The notes under the pieces are model-generated. The model ran no database searches. It saw only the letters and a list, made by a program, of their open reading frames with translations, and was not told the origin of the DNA. A DNA stretch of 64,000 bases from Xiphydria camelus (Eukaryota; Arthropoda; Insecta; Hymenoptera; Xiphydriidae): NCBI GenBank assembly GCA_963678675.1, contig OY783195.1, positions 10,173,277-10,237,276 of the forward strand, written 5' to 3'. This document shows positions 12,327 to 24,478 of this stretch, one piece after another (position 1 is the stretch's first letter; each line of letters begins with the position of its first letter). Both the position numbers and the translations under genes were made by a program.

Positions 12327-12616
12327 CTATCAGGATATGCATTATGAAAATATCTATTTTGCCCCCAATGATAGACTTCGGTGAGCACTTCTTCCCCATT
12401 CGTCCAGTAAAATAGATTGTTAGCCATGGCTAAGGAGATGACATTTTTAAATTTTGGCTGTTGAGTATTTACACGAAGATTGACTACCTCTCGACCATCC
12501 AAAGATACAGATATTACGGTATTTCGCGTGTGATCCGGGACCAGGAGTCGAAAATTAGTATGATCAACGGTAAATGCACCTAAATGCTCGTCTTCCAGAA
12601 TCAGGTCTGGTTCTAC
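12327..12616 (-). CDS. sev: Sevenless, exon: propeller blades
   Basis: Minus-strand translation gives VEPDLILEDEHLGAFTVDHT, then RLLVPDHTRNTVISVSLDGR, then LAMANNLFYWTNGEEVLTEV and YHWGQNRYFHNAYPD. The FYWTNGEEV block is a YWTD blade. The exon lacks an internal Met-initiated long frame, so it is easily missed. Acceptor ttttttatag, donor gtaaga. It starts in phase 0, matching the upstream exon, and passes on two bases (Arg codon). Confidence 0.92.
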
Positions 12617-13740
12617 CTATAAAAAATAAAATTACAAAACACATTGAGTATGAGTTTTAACTTTATAAACAAATCGTAGCGATAGTATTATACATTTTAC
12701 ATGGTGTTTGTTAAGAGTTGACTTAAAATTTCGACGGTAATTTTAGGTAATTTTAGGTAATATCCAAAAACAAAATGCTACCATTTCATATTTAAAAGTT
12801 TTAATCTTCAACAGTATTTAAAGCCCTCGAGATTGATTAAAAATTATAGAAACTAAAGAAAATGGAATGTCATGGTACTCAAAGTAAGTTCCATAACAAT
12901 TTTAATAAATCTGACTAAAAACTTGGAGTAGTATACATGCAAAAGGTTTCTTTTTAAAAACGTTTTAAAATTACTGGCCTTATTTACAAGAACTTTTTAA
13001 AAGATGATTAAGGATATTTGCGCATAATAATAACGAAAGCTGCAGTTCCATTCTATATCTAATGAAAAGAAAACTCGAAAAATGTATTGCAATGATGTTA
13101 CCGTGATGAAAATTACAGCGTATACTATTGTACTATTTGTTTACTTAATGATGTATTTAATGACTGAAAACTTAATAAGCATTAAGAATCTATAAAATGG
13201 ACTACATCCACTGAGGAAGGTTTACTGTGTGGTCCCAGAATCAATGAGTACAGATCTGTAAGATACAAAATTTATCGAAATCCTCCAATAAAGCTGGAAA
13301 TATTTTATATTAATTTCAAATGCTTTAAATTTGCAGTATAAGTCAAATTTAGACAATGTATGTATCAATTAAGGTAGGCAAATTTTTACATGCTGTTTGT
13401 ATCTTTAACATTGATTCCTAAAGTTTATGGAGCTTCAGATATTATTTATTTAATATTTTTAATCCTGACATCAATTAATTTGAACACAATCGACATACAC
13501 ATGCGATCGCACACACACAATCGTGGTACATCTCTATCTCAGTTTGCAAAATATATCAGCAGAAATGCAATAAAATGTTATATGTTACCTGGCAGGTAAG
13601 GAATTCTGGAAAACCTAGTTATCAAGCAATTTTATAAGATACTGAAATCAAAATCTCTAAATCTGAATCAACCAAAATAACTGGTAATCAACAAATATTA
13701 GCTCATAGCTAAAATCATAGCGCTGAAAAATTGCTATGGC
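12617..13740 (-). other. sev: sev intron start, no feature seen
   Basis: AT-rich intron sequence between the exon at 12616 and the tandem-repeat element. No coding sequence. A short duplicated ttttaggtaa occurs near 12745. Confidence 0.6.
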
Positions 13741-13793
13741 TACACAGAGAAAAAAAATTCTTTGGATCAAAGAAATCGAATTCTTTGGTTTTC

Positions 13794-15330
13794 AATTCTT
13801 CCACTTAAAGAACGCGTCTTTAAGTCAGTGATATTAGTATTTATTTGAAAAGACTGCATTTTTCACTTGAAAGAAATGACTTTATCGAATTTTTTTCTTT
13901 CCCCGAAAGAAATATTCTTTCAAATCAACAAGAAACGTCTTTCCGTCAATAACTCCGACGTCTTTAATGCTAACGCAGTTTTTCTTTAACTGAAAGCAGT
14001 ATAGTATAGTCATTGTGAATTACGTATTTCTTTGAAACAAATTGTTTCTTTAAATCAATATATGAATTGTTAGAACCAAAGAACGCAGAATAATCGTTGT
14101 AATAATTTGCTTCATTCCACTTGAAGAACGCGTCTTTAAGTCAATGATTTTACTATTTATCTGGAACACTATATTTTTCACGCGAAAGAAATGATTTCAT
14201 TGAATATTTGTCTTTCCCTGAAAGAAATATTCTTTCAAATCAACAGAGAACGTCTTTCCGTTAATAATTCTGACGTCTTTAATAGTAATGCAGTTTTTCT
14301 TTAACTGAAAGAAGTATAGTATAGTTATTATGAATTACGTATTTCTTTGAAACAAATTGTTTCTTTAAACCAACACATGAATTGTTAGAACCAAAGAACG
14401 CAGATTAATTGTTCTAATAATTTGTTTCATTCCACTCGAAGAACGCATCTTTCAAGTCAATGATTTTACTATTTATCTGGAACACTACATTTTTCACATG
14501 AAAGAAACGACTTCATCGAATATTTGTCTTTCCCCGAAAGAAATATTCTTTCAAATCAACAGAAAACGCCTTTCCGTCAATAATTCTGACGTCTTTAATG
14601 CTAACGCAGTTTTTCTTTAACTGAAAGAAGTATAGTATAGTCATTGTGAATTACGTATTTCCTTAAAACAAATTGTTTCTTTAAATCAACACATGAATTG
14701 TTAGAATCAAAGAACGCAGAATAATCGTTGTAATAATTTGCTTCATTCCACTTGAAGAACGCGTCTTTCGAGTCAATGATTTTACTATTTATGTGAAAAG
14801 ACTGCATTTTTCACCTGAAAGAAATGACTTCATTGAATATTTGCCTTTCCCCGAAAGAAATATTTTTTCAAATCAACAGAGAACGTCTTTCCGTTAATAA
14901 TTCTGACGTCTTTAATGGTAATGCAGTTTTTCTTTAACTGAGAGAAGTATAGTATAGTTATTATGAATTACGTATTTCTTTGAAACAAATTGTTTCTTTA
15001 AACCAACACATGAATTGTTAGAACCAAAGAACGCAGAATAATCGTTGTAATAATTTGCTTCATTCCACTTGAAGAACGCGTCTTTCGAGTCAATGATTTT
15101 ACTATTTATCTGAAAAGACTGCATTTTTCACTTGAAAGAAATGACTTTATTGAATATTTGTCTTCCCCCGAAAGAAATATTCTTTCAAATCAACAAGAAA
15201 CGTCTTTCCGTCAATAACTCTGACGTCTTTAATGCTAACGCAGTTTTTCTTTAACTGAAAGAAGTATAGTATAGTCATTATGAATTACGTATTTCTTTGA
15301 AATAAATCGTTTCTTTAAATCAACACTTGA
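13794..15330. repeat. Tandem array, about 316-bp unit, five copies
   Basis: The marker ttcattccacttgaagaacg recurs at about 14111, 14426, 14742 and 15059, with a diverged first copy near 13794. Spacing is 315-317 bases. Each unit also carries cgtctttccgtcaataa, gaaagaagtatagtatagt and gaattacgtatttctttgaa. Confidence 0.9.
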
Positions 15331-16055
15331 ATTAACACGTAACATTGAGGGAAAGTGAACACGAACCTAACTACCGGCAGAGCGTGAGATCAAAACGTGA
15401 AAACTCGAACTCTATGATCAATACTTATAAAATTCCTTCAGCGAGTGTAAAAGGCTTGACTGAAGGAATGACTAGAAATTAAATCTAAGCTAAAAATGGG
15501 TATAAAGGACCCAGAATAATTGCAAGTCAGACGGACTACCTAGGACACCCCGCGTCACCGAGGGTAAAATCGGTCGCTGTCGGTAAAGTTAAAATCGCTG
15601 TGCTAATATCCCGTTTGCCCGCTATGTGGCGAATATTCTCGGATGCAAATTTATGTTTTAGTATTTATAAGAGCAACGTTGAAAGGTTTAATGGTTGTCG
15701 CTTTATGGATTAATTGGGGCCTTGATCAACTGGTTTTTGGAAGTGGGTGAGGTGGCCCGAACTCGCTCCAGCCTTGCCGATGGTTGTCTTGGTACTACAG
15801 TGCTTCCATGACCGGTCCATTAGTCTTTTGTAAATATTAGTTTTCTTCGCAGAGCAGTCAGAAACCATTGGCAAGCGGCGCTTTTAACAATCTGCGCATG
15901 CATGGATCAGTTTCGTTTTGCTTCCAGTGAAATATCTAGCTCTCTCTTCTCAAAATACGGCGTTCATCTGATCAGAGACAATTTTACTTGGACCAAAGGA
16001 ATATTATATTTTCAACTAGAAGAAATATTTCTTTACTTTAAATTATTATGTCTTT

Positions 16056-16811
16056 GACTAGATGACCCATTTCTTGCCGCGAAAGATGCGAGTAATTGTC
16101 TTCAATACAACTTTTTTCGAGGTAAATATAGATATCTCAGTTAGTAAGAAATATTCTGTTACGCCGAAGACATATTTCGTTAACTAGATGACCTATTTCT
16201 TGCCGCGAAAGACGCGAGTAATTGTCTTGAATACAACTTTTTTCGAGGCAAATATAGATATCTCAGTTAGGAAGAAATATTCTGTTACGTCGAAGACATA
16301 TTTCTTTGACTACATGACCTGTTTCTTGCCGCGAAAGACGCGAGTAATTGTCTTGAATACAACTTTTTTCGAGGCAAATATAGATATCTCAGTTAGGAAG
16401 AAATATTCTGTTACGCCGAAGATATATTTCTTTGACTAGATGACCTATTTCTTGCCGCAAAAGACGCCAGTAATTGTCTTGAATACAACTTTTTTCGAGG
16501 CAAATATAGATATCTCAGTTAGTAAGAAATATTCTGTTATGCCGAAGACATATTTCTTTGACTAGATGACCTGTTTCTTGCCGCGAAAGACGCGAGTAAT
16601 TATCTTGAATACAACTTTTTTCGAGGCAAATATAGATATCTCAGGTAGTAAGAAATATTCTGTTACGCCGAAGACATATTTCTTCGACTAGATGACCTAT
16701 TTCTTGCCGCAAAAGACGCGAGTAATTGTTTTGAATACAACTTTTTTCGAGGCAAATATAGATATCTCAGTTAGTAAGAAATATTCTGTTACGCCGAAGA
16801 CATATTTCTTT
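16056..16811. repeat. Tandem array, 126-bp unit, six copies
   Basis: The marker gactagatgacctatttctt recurs at 16056, 16182, 16308, 16434, 16560 and 16686. Each unit contains cgcgagtaattgtcttgaat and tttttcgaggcaaatataga. Because 126 is divisible by three, a short open frame persists across copies; I treat it as an artefact. Confidence 0.93.
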
Positions 16812-17068
16812 GTTTCAAAAACGCACTTCTTTTGCCAAATAACATCACAGTTCGAATCGAAGGTACAAGGATTCAAAATAAATAAATGCTCCTTCCTTTT
16901 TACAACTGTTTCTGTCGGACCAAAGAAATATATCTTCCATTGAAATATTTGCTTTCGATGAAAGATTTCTTTGGACTAAAAAAATATAGTTTCGGAGCTA
17001 TACAAAGAAATATTTCTTTCAACCCGAATAAAATGTCTTTGATCCAAAGAATTTTTTTTCTCAGTGTA

Positions 17069-17517
17069 CTATTCGCTTATTATCAGTCATTTTGACTGAT
17101 TCAAATATAGAAAGAAAAGTTAAGGAAAGGTCAAGGAAATTGAAGAATTTTCTTTTTATTACTTTGAGATGTTCTTGATAATACCGCGATACTTAAAATC
17201 AGTTCGATACGAGCGCATCTGTTAACCTGATTACAGGAATAATTCCAAAGATTAAATTTAAAAAAGGAAAATCTAAGGCATTAAATGAATTATGCAGTAA
17301 TAGTAAACTAATTTCTGACAATAATCGATGTCTAATTTTCATTAATACAAAAGTAATTAGAAGTAAGCTCCTTTAACTCTATTTTCACGTCAAAATATAT
17401 CCGTATAAAAATGATGAAGGTTCTTTCCTATTAAACATTTTTATTGATACACGCTTCTTCTCTCTCTCAAAATCGCTAGAAAGCATGCCGATACAAAAAA
17501 AATGGATGACAGATTAC
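17069..17517 (-). other. sev: sev intron end, no feature seen
   Basis: AT-rich intron between the tandem-array element and the exon at 17518. Nothing else recognised. Confidence 0.6.
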
Positions 17518-18014
17518 CTCGTGCTTAACGCCATTGCTGATGTCAGCTAAGTCCAATCTGTAAAGTCCATTCCTTGTGACCCAAAATAAATACCCATTGT
17601 AAGGATCGACTTCAATGTGAGACGGTCGCGTCTTGAAGCCGGCCACGGCTACGGTCAATCCTTTTCCATCCAAATTGCATCGAGCGATTTGCCAAACTGT
17701 CGTCGTATGTTTAACTTCTCCCAAGACGTAAAGATGCATATTCAACCAATCGACCGAGAGACTCAGTGGCTTGAAATTTGCTTGCTCCGGACTCAAGACG
17801 ACGACTGGCTTGGAAAATTCGGTAATCGACGTACGAGTCACGTAGCCGTAAGAATCGGAAACGAATAGTTGTGCGGAGATAACGTGAATTGCTACTCCTC
17901 GAATGACGCTGGTAGTTTCGTAAACTAAACTGGGTTCGTCCAACATGTCGGCACCTTGCTTCATTACCGTATGTTCTCCACCGAGTATTAAGATAGGTTG
18001 CTGCATGTCCTTCA
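17518..18014 (-). CDS. sev: Sevenless, exon: first YWTD propeller
   Basis: It begins VKDMQQPILILGGEHTVMKQ and continues with VISAQLFVSDSYGYVTRTSI, VDWLNMHLYVLGEVKHTTTV with ARCNLDGKGL, and VDPYNGYLFWVTRNGLYRLD. These are consecutive LDL receptor class B-like strands. Acceptor attttttag, donor gtaatc. It takes one base from the fibronectin exon upstream and ends in phase 0. Confidence 0.93.
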
Positions 18015-18456
18015 CTAAAAAATATAAATGTTCCAGATGGAAATGCAATATATCGTTCGATCCATTTACACACGAGTTTTCAAATGCGTGAAATATATGT
18101 ATAAGTCAATGTGTACTGTATGTATTTTCTGAACAAGAAACTTTAACTTCCAGCTTCTTGCTGCAGATTTTTACCAAGAATATTGAGCTTTTGTGGTACT
18201 AATCAAAATATCATAAATATCGCAGCTGACATCCTTTTAGTCCTCATCTCCGTTATAACAAGAAATTTCAGTTGTCTATTAATCAAAATATCTCAACAGA
18301 ATTAAAGTTCTGTAATTCGGAAAGGCAATGCAATATTCTCTCTAAATTGGTGCATAGGTGTTAATGAAAGATACCTTTCTACACTATATTTATGTTATTG
18401 TTACTATTTACATTTACTATTGAAACTACCAATTTTATAATCAACAATTTACTCAC
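18015..18456 (-). other. sev: sev intron, no feature seen
   Basis: AT-rich intron with gtgagt and tttag boundaries. No repeat or coding sequence recognised. Confidence 0.6.
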
Positions 18457-18604
18457 CAGCAGGTTCTGGCGTTGTCGAAATACGAATAAACGCAGGAGGT
18501 CCTTCCCCAACCCCATTCCTCATAGTGACTGTCACAGAGTAATTTCTGTTGGGCTTCAGATTTTGAAACATATAGTGATCCGTATTGTCCGATGCTGGTA
18601 TGTC
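18457..18604 (-). CDS. sev: Sevenless, exon: second half of a fibronectin III domain
   Basis: It encodes DIPASDNTDHYMFQNLKPNR, NYSVTVTMRNGVGEGPPA and the closing strand to TPEPA. The L-x-P-x-x-x-Y and NGVGEGPP blocks are the diagnostic C-terminal half of a fibronectin III domain whose first half is the exon ending at 21701. Acceptor taatgcag, donor gtgagt. Starts in phase 0 and passes one base on. Confidence 0.92.
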
Positions 18605-18915
18605 CTGCATTAAAAATATTGCGTTACACGCGGCGAACGAGTATAACCATTCAGAATATCCCCTGTTAGAAAAAGATCGGCACATATAGGATAGAACGCC
18701 ATGCCAGAAATATGATTTTTATAGATTATCTGGTTCGTACAAGTCGTAGAAGCGGTGTTAGTGATATATCCGTTGGCAACTGTTTAATATGCATTAATGC
18801 AAGTCAGCCATTCTTTTGAATCCCTTGTAATGCATATACAGTGGAACCGCACTAATCGTTATCCTGCTAATTGCAATATTCTCGTTCTCACCTCTTGCAG
18901 TCTCTTCTTGATACA
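18605..18915 (-). other. sev: sev intron, no feature seen
   Basis: Intron sequence before the foldback element. No coding sequence or repeat identified. Confidence 0.55.
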
Positions 18916-19791
18916 TACAGGGTGACATTTTGAAAACTTGCCACCCCAATATCTCAGAAAGTTATAGAGATTTTCTAAAAAACAAAAATACGATTTCGGT
19001 AGTGGAGAGGGGGAACCAAAATGACATAATCGGAGACGCACCCCCTCCAACCCCCTTAGGGGTAGCCCCCCAACTTTGTAATCTTAAATAGCAACCCCCT
19101 ATGTGTGATACAGCGTTGGAAAGCTCTTTAAAAATGCTTTACAACAATACCAAATTTTGGTACCTTTCGATGAGTAGTTTTTGCGCAAATCGAGAAAGAA
19201 ACTGCTAGAAGTAAGTTGTCAATTTATTTATTAAAGGTCAATTACGTTACAATAAATTTTCGAAATGATTTCCATTGATTTTTCGGACTTTTTCAAATGT
19301 TGTTGAAATTTTGCGACATTCTTGCATAATTCTCTGTTTCAGTTGGTTAATGCTTGCTGGTTGAGTTTGAAAAACAACAGATTTCAGATGTCCCCATAAG
19401 AAGAAATCGCAGGGAGTAAGATCAGATAATGGAAATCACTTCGAAAATTTATTGTAACATAATTGACCTTTAATAAATAAATTGACAAAACTTACTTCTG
19501 GCAGCTTCTTTCTCGATTTGCGCGAAAACTACTCATCGAAAGGTACCAAAAGTTGGTGTTGTTGTAAAGCATTTTTAAAGAGCTTTCCAACGCTGTATCA
19601 CACATGGGGGGTTGCTATTTAAGATTACAAAGTTTGGGGGGCTACCCCTAAGGGGGTTGGAGTGGGTACGTCTCTGATTATGTCATTTTGGTTCCCCCTC
19701 TCCACTGCCGAAACCGTATTTTTGTTTTTTAGAAAATCTCTGTAACTTTCTGAGATATTGGGGTGGCAAGTTTTCAAAATGTCACCCTGTA
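18916..19791. mobile_element. Foldback element with about 350-bp arms and a mariner-type transposase relic
   Basis: The ends are tacagggtgacattttgaaa and its inverted copy. The arms (18916-19265 and 19442-19791) match nearly base for base over about 350 bp. The 175-bp core, read on the minus strand, gives DLTPCDFFLWGHLKSVVFQT, then a stretch with IMQECRKI. CDFFLWGHLK is a hallmark of IS630/Tc1-mariner-type transposases in insects. Thus an internally deleted transposon has kept a short coding fragment between two copies of one end. Confidence 0.85.
19253..19436 (-). pseudogene. Mariner-type transposase C-terminal fragment
   Basis: The minus-strand frame includes PCDFFLWGHLK, the conserved block around the last catalytic acidic residue of mariner/Tc1-type DDE transposases, followed by QLKQRIMQECRK. 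Only about 55 codons remain, flanked directly by the inverted arms. It cannot encode an active enzyme. Confidence 0.8.
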
Positions 19792-19824
19792 TGTATTAGA
19801 TACATGTCGCAGTAATGCGCGTTC

Positions 19825-20328
19825 CTGATGGAAAAATTTCTCTAATAAATTTCTGAAAAACTGACTTTTTTCGGATTTTTTCCAATAATTGGAACATTTT
19901 CAGGAAAGTGTCAGTTTATTAGAGAAAGCCAGAGAAATGCCCAAAAGCATCAATTTTTCTTTCGTATATAAAAACTTTTCTAAAGAAATTCTAATAAACA
20001 AATATCTGAAAAAATTTTAACGAATTCTAACAAATTCTGAAAAGCTTCTCATCAACTCTGAAATTCGGTCTTTATTTAAATGTTTATAACTTCTGCAAAT
20101 ATACATACAAACATTTTCAGAAATTTTGAGAAATGTTTGCCAATTTTATTAGATTTTTCCAAAAAAGTTTTTGTGCGTAAAGAGAAATGGATATTTTTTG
20201 ACATTTTTCTGACTTTCTTTGACAAACTCTGATACTTCTCTGAAAATGTCTACAGATCTTCCAGTTATTACAGAAAATCAGAAAAAGACAAAGTTTTTCA
20301 GAAATTAATGAGATAAATTTTTCCATCA
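19825..20328. repeat. Foldback element, about 38-bp arms, with internal gaaaatttt-type repeats
   Basis: The left arm ctgatggaaaaatttctcta and the right arm ending aaatttttccatcag are inverted copies with minor changes. The interior is rich in variants of ctgaaaatttt in both orientations. About 500 bp, non-coding. Confidence 0.65.
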
Positions 20329-21700
20329 GAGCATATAAAGGTTATTGTCACTAAACCGCATTAGTTAAGTTCCTCTACATATTACAATTTACTACTTTAA
20401 TACGAGTGGAACTTAGGCGTCGTTGAATCTTCTTTGTGAATCAACCGTTAGCCATACACCAGTAATTTGCTAGTAGAGTTCTAGAGAAGCTACGGAGGTA
20501 CACTTGTGGTGCACCTTTTTTTTTAGTAATTAGAAATAGAAATGTATAGAATTAATAGAAGAGTACCTATACGTATAGGTATTATTTGTATATTTATTTT
20601 TGGTGTGACTGTCTCATAGCTAATATAAAATCACGCCAGTCCTCCTTTTCTATTTTACGGTGATGGCATTGCTCATGCGGAAATTTCAAAGATATTCAAC
20701 AACTCCGAGATAAAGTATTCAGATATACCTACCCAGAAATCATATATATTTAAATATGTACACAATTCACAAAGGGTTATATTAGAATTGCTCCCCTCTT
20801 ATATTTGTATGTCAAAATCAATTAATTTTTTTCGTTTTAATTTGACTTTCTTTGTATTAATTTTAACATTCTTTGTGTTAATTTTAATACAACAAATGTT
20901 AAATTACCACGAAGAGTCAGTTGATTTTGACATACAAAAGTAGGTAGACCGACTTAAACACAACATTTCCAACTATGTATGTATTAATTATATGTGTTGG
21001 ACATCAGAATGCAGCGGAATCAATTTGAGTTTAACATTGTCAATTTTGGGCCAAGATAACATTACTAATTCATGCGCCGTTATCCAATGAGAAATACAAT
21101 AAATTCAATTAAATGTGAAGTGTTCCGCTATTTAATAAAAATTATTTAGAGTCCATGTCGATTTCGCCTATTTGTTTCAGTGTAGAATGGATCAAATAAA
21201 AAATACGCTCAATAAGTTTAACAAATGTTTAGAATAACGAATTAAAAGTGACAACTTATTTCGTCGTTTCCAAAACTCGTGTCTTTTTAAACCTCAAGTA
21301 CTTCCGCTCCAATCCGACGAAGCGCATGCATATTTAATTATGCAATTTCAAATGTAGACAAATTCCCCCGACGCCATTGAACAGTCGAACTCTGTTTAAA
21401 CTCAAACTCAGGATACTGCATGGAAATATTTCAATTGCACGTTGCTCAAACAATTGTTTAATCGGTCGGAGAAATCTGCCCCAAGTATTTTCAAGCTGAT
21501 CCAACATCTTACTTGCCGAACCAGATGTGTGAAAGTACTTTTTGGTTTTTTTCTGAAAGTTGAAACGAGAGAGTAAAGACGCAGAAATTGAAAGGAAATT
21601 GTTCTATTCTATAGAGACAGCGATGTGTAGGAAAAAGTAGCCGATAAAATGATTATAAAAATTAGAGTAGACAAAATTTCAATTCTGGCGTGGCGTATAC
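20329..21700 (-). other. sev: sev intron with one small inverted repeat
   Basis: AT-rich intron. An inverted repeat at about 20805-20939 pairs tttgtatgtcaaaatcaatt with gttgattttgacatacaaa. No coding sequence recognised. Confidence 0.55.
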
Positions 21701-21940
21701 CTTAAGCTGGGAATAATCAGCCCCTTTCAGACGCAGGACATAGGACAAGAGTGGCCCGTTCGGAAACAGGCCCGGTTCCCAAGACACAGATACCCGGCAG
21801 CTATCTACGGCTACTGCTCTTACAATTACTGGGGCGGAAGTGGGAAGGCCTTCGGCGAGTGTCAATATCACAACGCTTGGTGCGGATACGATCGCTCCGA
21901 GATTGCTTTGCGTCGACTTCAAGAGTAATGCTACGCGAAA
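21701..21940 (-). CDS. sev: Sevenless, exon: end of one fibronectin III domain, start of the next
   Basis: Exactly 80 codons, phase 0 at both ends. It starts FRVALLLKSTQSNLGAI, the last strand of the domain begun in the exon ending at 23431. Then LPTSAPVIVRAVAVDSCRVS, VSWEPGLFPNGPLLSYVLRL and ADYSQLK open the next fibronectin III domain, completed by the exon at 18604. Acceptor ccgtacag, donor gtatac. Confidence 0.92.
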
Positions 21941-23430
21941 CTGTACGGAGAAATGTTTAAATAAAAAAGAAATGTTTAGTTCGGACGAATAATTCAAAAG
22001 CGAAAATGCGACGTTTCTTTGAAAAGTATGCGATGGATTTATGGTGCTGTTCGGTACGGTTCTTTAGTAATGATTACTGTAACTTCTTCACTCATGTAAT
22101 AGGAATTTTTCTTGGTGTGGCTGTCGTTTAATTCTTACGAAACGTAGACGGATTACAATTTCAAATTCATGATTAAAAGATTTATGGAACCAATATTAAG
22201 TTTTGTATGAAATTGCTAGTAATAAATAGGTCATAAAGTCAAAGGGATGAGTATTCCTCCCTCTTGCCCTTTTTATCGTTTCCCAGATATCACAAAACTT
22301 AGAAAGAGCATGTCGTTGTTGTCATGGCAATAGCTGCTATGTGGAGAACTTGCTATATGCCGCTTGGCAGTTTTTAACTAGGAATAGGTAACTCTCTTTT
22401 TATTTATATGACATTCCTTCAAAAGTAATCCTAAATGAGTTCATATCTATGAATTCATTTAGGATTACTTTTGAAGGAATGCCACATAAATCAAAGAAAG
22501 TTATTCCTAGTTAAAAACTGCCAAGCGGCATATAGCAAGTTCTCCACATAGCAGCTATTGCCGTGACAACGACGATGTATTGAAGATGTCTTTATGTAAG
22601 TTCTAAAATACCATTTTAATAGTGCACTTGAAGATTATCTTAGTGACACATAACCTTTAATATATTATATTATTGTATACTAGCATAATATGTATTTGGT
22701 ATTATAACAATCACAGTCAAAGGTTGAATAAAAGCAGTATCGATTGTACAAACCAGTACGTAAGTAATACAAACCAAAAGATGCACAAAATCAGTATTTT
22801 AACGTGAATGTGTTTAAAGCTAGTTCATCGACTTCGTCGATAGGTGGCGAATGTTCTCGCACGTAAAATCTAATGAAAGCTCTTTAAGAACTTTTTCTGA
22901 TCAAATTTTAAGAGTTCTAATTCAGAATTGGAAATTCTTCTAGACGTTGTGCATCCTCTATGTTAATTGAGCATTATAAAATAAAAGTAGTAATTATCTG
23001 AAATTCAACCAAAGTAATTGTTTAGAAATTTAATGCAAGTAATGTTAAAATTTATTTCGGTTTTTCGAAATATACTTCTCTGGATTATTTTTGGAGTTTT
23101 TGACTTTACACCGTATGTCCAGGTCAAAACATATTACAGTCATACACATATATGAATAAAATTGAACACAAAAATGTTTAAATAATGAGTTCCTTCTTGT
23201 AATTCGGGGAGTATTACTTAATATACAAGTTTTTGGACTATGGATGAAAGAATTAAAGTTGTAGAGCCAATTTGACACAAGCAGATAAAAGTAACCCCGA
23301 TTTAACTCATTGTATTTCCAATGTAACTAAGCGTGATTTAATTTTCGACTCACGGAGCTTAGAATCGTTGCAATAACGTCCCGAGCAGCACCTTTAATCA
23401 TCTCACTCGGAGGTAGAGAGGTGTACACAC
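21941..23430 (-). other. sev: sev intron containing a MITE
   Basis: AT-rich intron. The only structure I recognise is the foldback element at 22309-22576. The remainder shows no coding sequence. Confidence 0.55.
22309..22576. repeat. Near-perfect palindromic MITE, about 125-bp arms
   Basis: The left arm includes gctgctatgtggagaacttg and gccgcttggcagtttttaac. The right arm repeats these inverted, down to a small loop near 22445. Arms are almost identical, suggesting a young insertion. Confidence 0.85.
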
Positions 23431-23663
23431 CCTGTACTTTGTATAAGGTTGCAAGTTCTCAACCAATATTTGATCGTCAAGTCCCCAAGTGTGATTCTTG
23501 CAGTACTGCCAAGCTTCCGCTTGCTCCTCGTACCTCCACTGTACCAAATAAGATATACCGCCGGCACTTCTTTCCAAATCGGTGCCTTTCCATTCTAGTC
23601 TTAGAGACGTTGCGGTCAAAGAGTCCGCAACTAGTGCAGGGGCTGCTGGCGTGCCTATTTCCG
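23431..23663 (-). CDS. sev: Sevenless, exon: first fibronectin III domain
   Basis: It encodes EIGTPAAPALVADSLTATSL, LRLEWKGTDLERSAGGISYL, VQWRYEEQAEAWQYCKN and VENLQPYTKYR. This matches the position and style of the first ROS1 fibronectin domain (RWKSANFSGVKYIIQWKYAQ in the human protein, from memory). Acceptor gatcttgcag, donor gtgtgt. It needs one base from its upstream exon, which does not fit directly to the 60-bp exon at 31672; at least one exon between them is missing from this annotation. Confidence 0.92.
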
Positions 23664-24478
23664 CTGCAAGATCAAACGGGACACAATTCGCAAGTTTCAA
23701 ATGATACGCTTCGGGAGTAGCTTTATGAAAATTAAACTCCGTTAAATTCCAAAATTGGGACAGTTATTTGGCTGATTTGGCGGAGGAATCAACCCTCCAA
23801 GACCTAAATAATAACCTGTGCATGCAACATATCCCACTTTGCGATACCCGGAGGTTAATAAAAACTTTGTAGCAGTATTCTCTCATCTTGTTGCAACTTT
23901 AACCTCAGTTCAAAGTTTTCAAATAATTGAGATCCCTTTTTAAAAATAAAGAAACACACATTTTTTTGGTTTAACCGCATAAACAAGTCAACATTTTTAA
24001 ATCGAACAAAATTTGTTCTTTAAACTTCGTTTACGGAATTAAGCCAGGAGCGGTATTCTATATTGATAGAATTTTACAATCGCTATTGTTTGCGCATATT
24101 TTCTCAAATATAACAAAACATGCGTAAGAGAATCCTATCAATACAAAATCTCACCCCAGGCTTTATACTGCAGTTTTGATCGGAGTTCATTTCATCTATT
24201 TATAATCAAACGAAAAATCAGCCCCAAAACGATCCTACTCAGAGTACCTCGAGCAAGAAAGTAATGAACAACTACTCATATATACATATGTACATCGACA
24301 GTAGACTATCACTGACGTGCAACTGTAGCTGACAGATTCGCACGCTTCACAGTTTATTCCATAAGAAGCTCTCTATAATAGTCTAATTAATTTACATCGG
24401 AAGAAAACTGTATTCCGTACAGATATATCATCAAAATAAAAGTCATATATCATAACAATTACCAGACTTAAGCGTAGT
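23664..24478 (-). other. sev intron; probable upstream region of the nested kinase gene
   Basis: Intron of sev and presumed 5' flank and leader of the plus-strand PKA gene. A short minus-strand frame at about 23737-23868 (GYRKVGYVACTGYYLGLGG) is unexplained and has no recognised domain. An imperfect inverted repeat lies near 24045-24165. I can name no TATA box or initiator with confidence. Confidence 0.4.

Larger units (their letters stand above)
13741..17068. mobile_element. 3.3-kb element with inverted termini and two internal tandem arrays
   Basis: The left end acacagagaaaaaaaattct followed by ttggatcaaag is mirrored at the right end (ctttgatccaaagaattttttttctcagtgta). Between the ends are two unrelated tandem arrays, at about 13794-15330 and 16056-16811, and a unique middle at 15330-16050. 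No transposase frame is visible; the 60-83-residue open frames are products of the repeats. It looks like a large non-autonomous DNA transposon inserted in a sev intron. Confidence 0.7.

Noticed and set aside
16188..16943. Two 83-residue frames with internal repetition
   Set aside because: The 126-bp tandem unit is divisible by three, so an open frame is carried along by chance; nothing suggests a protein.
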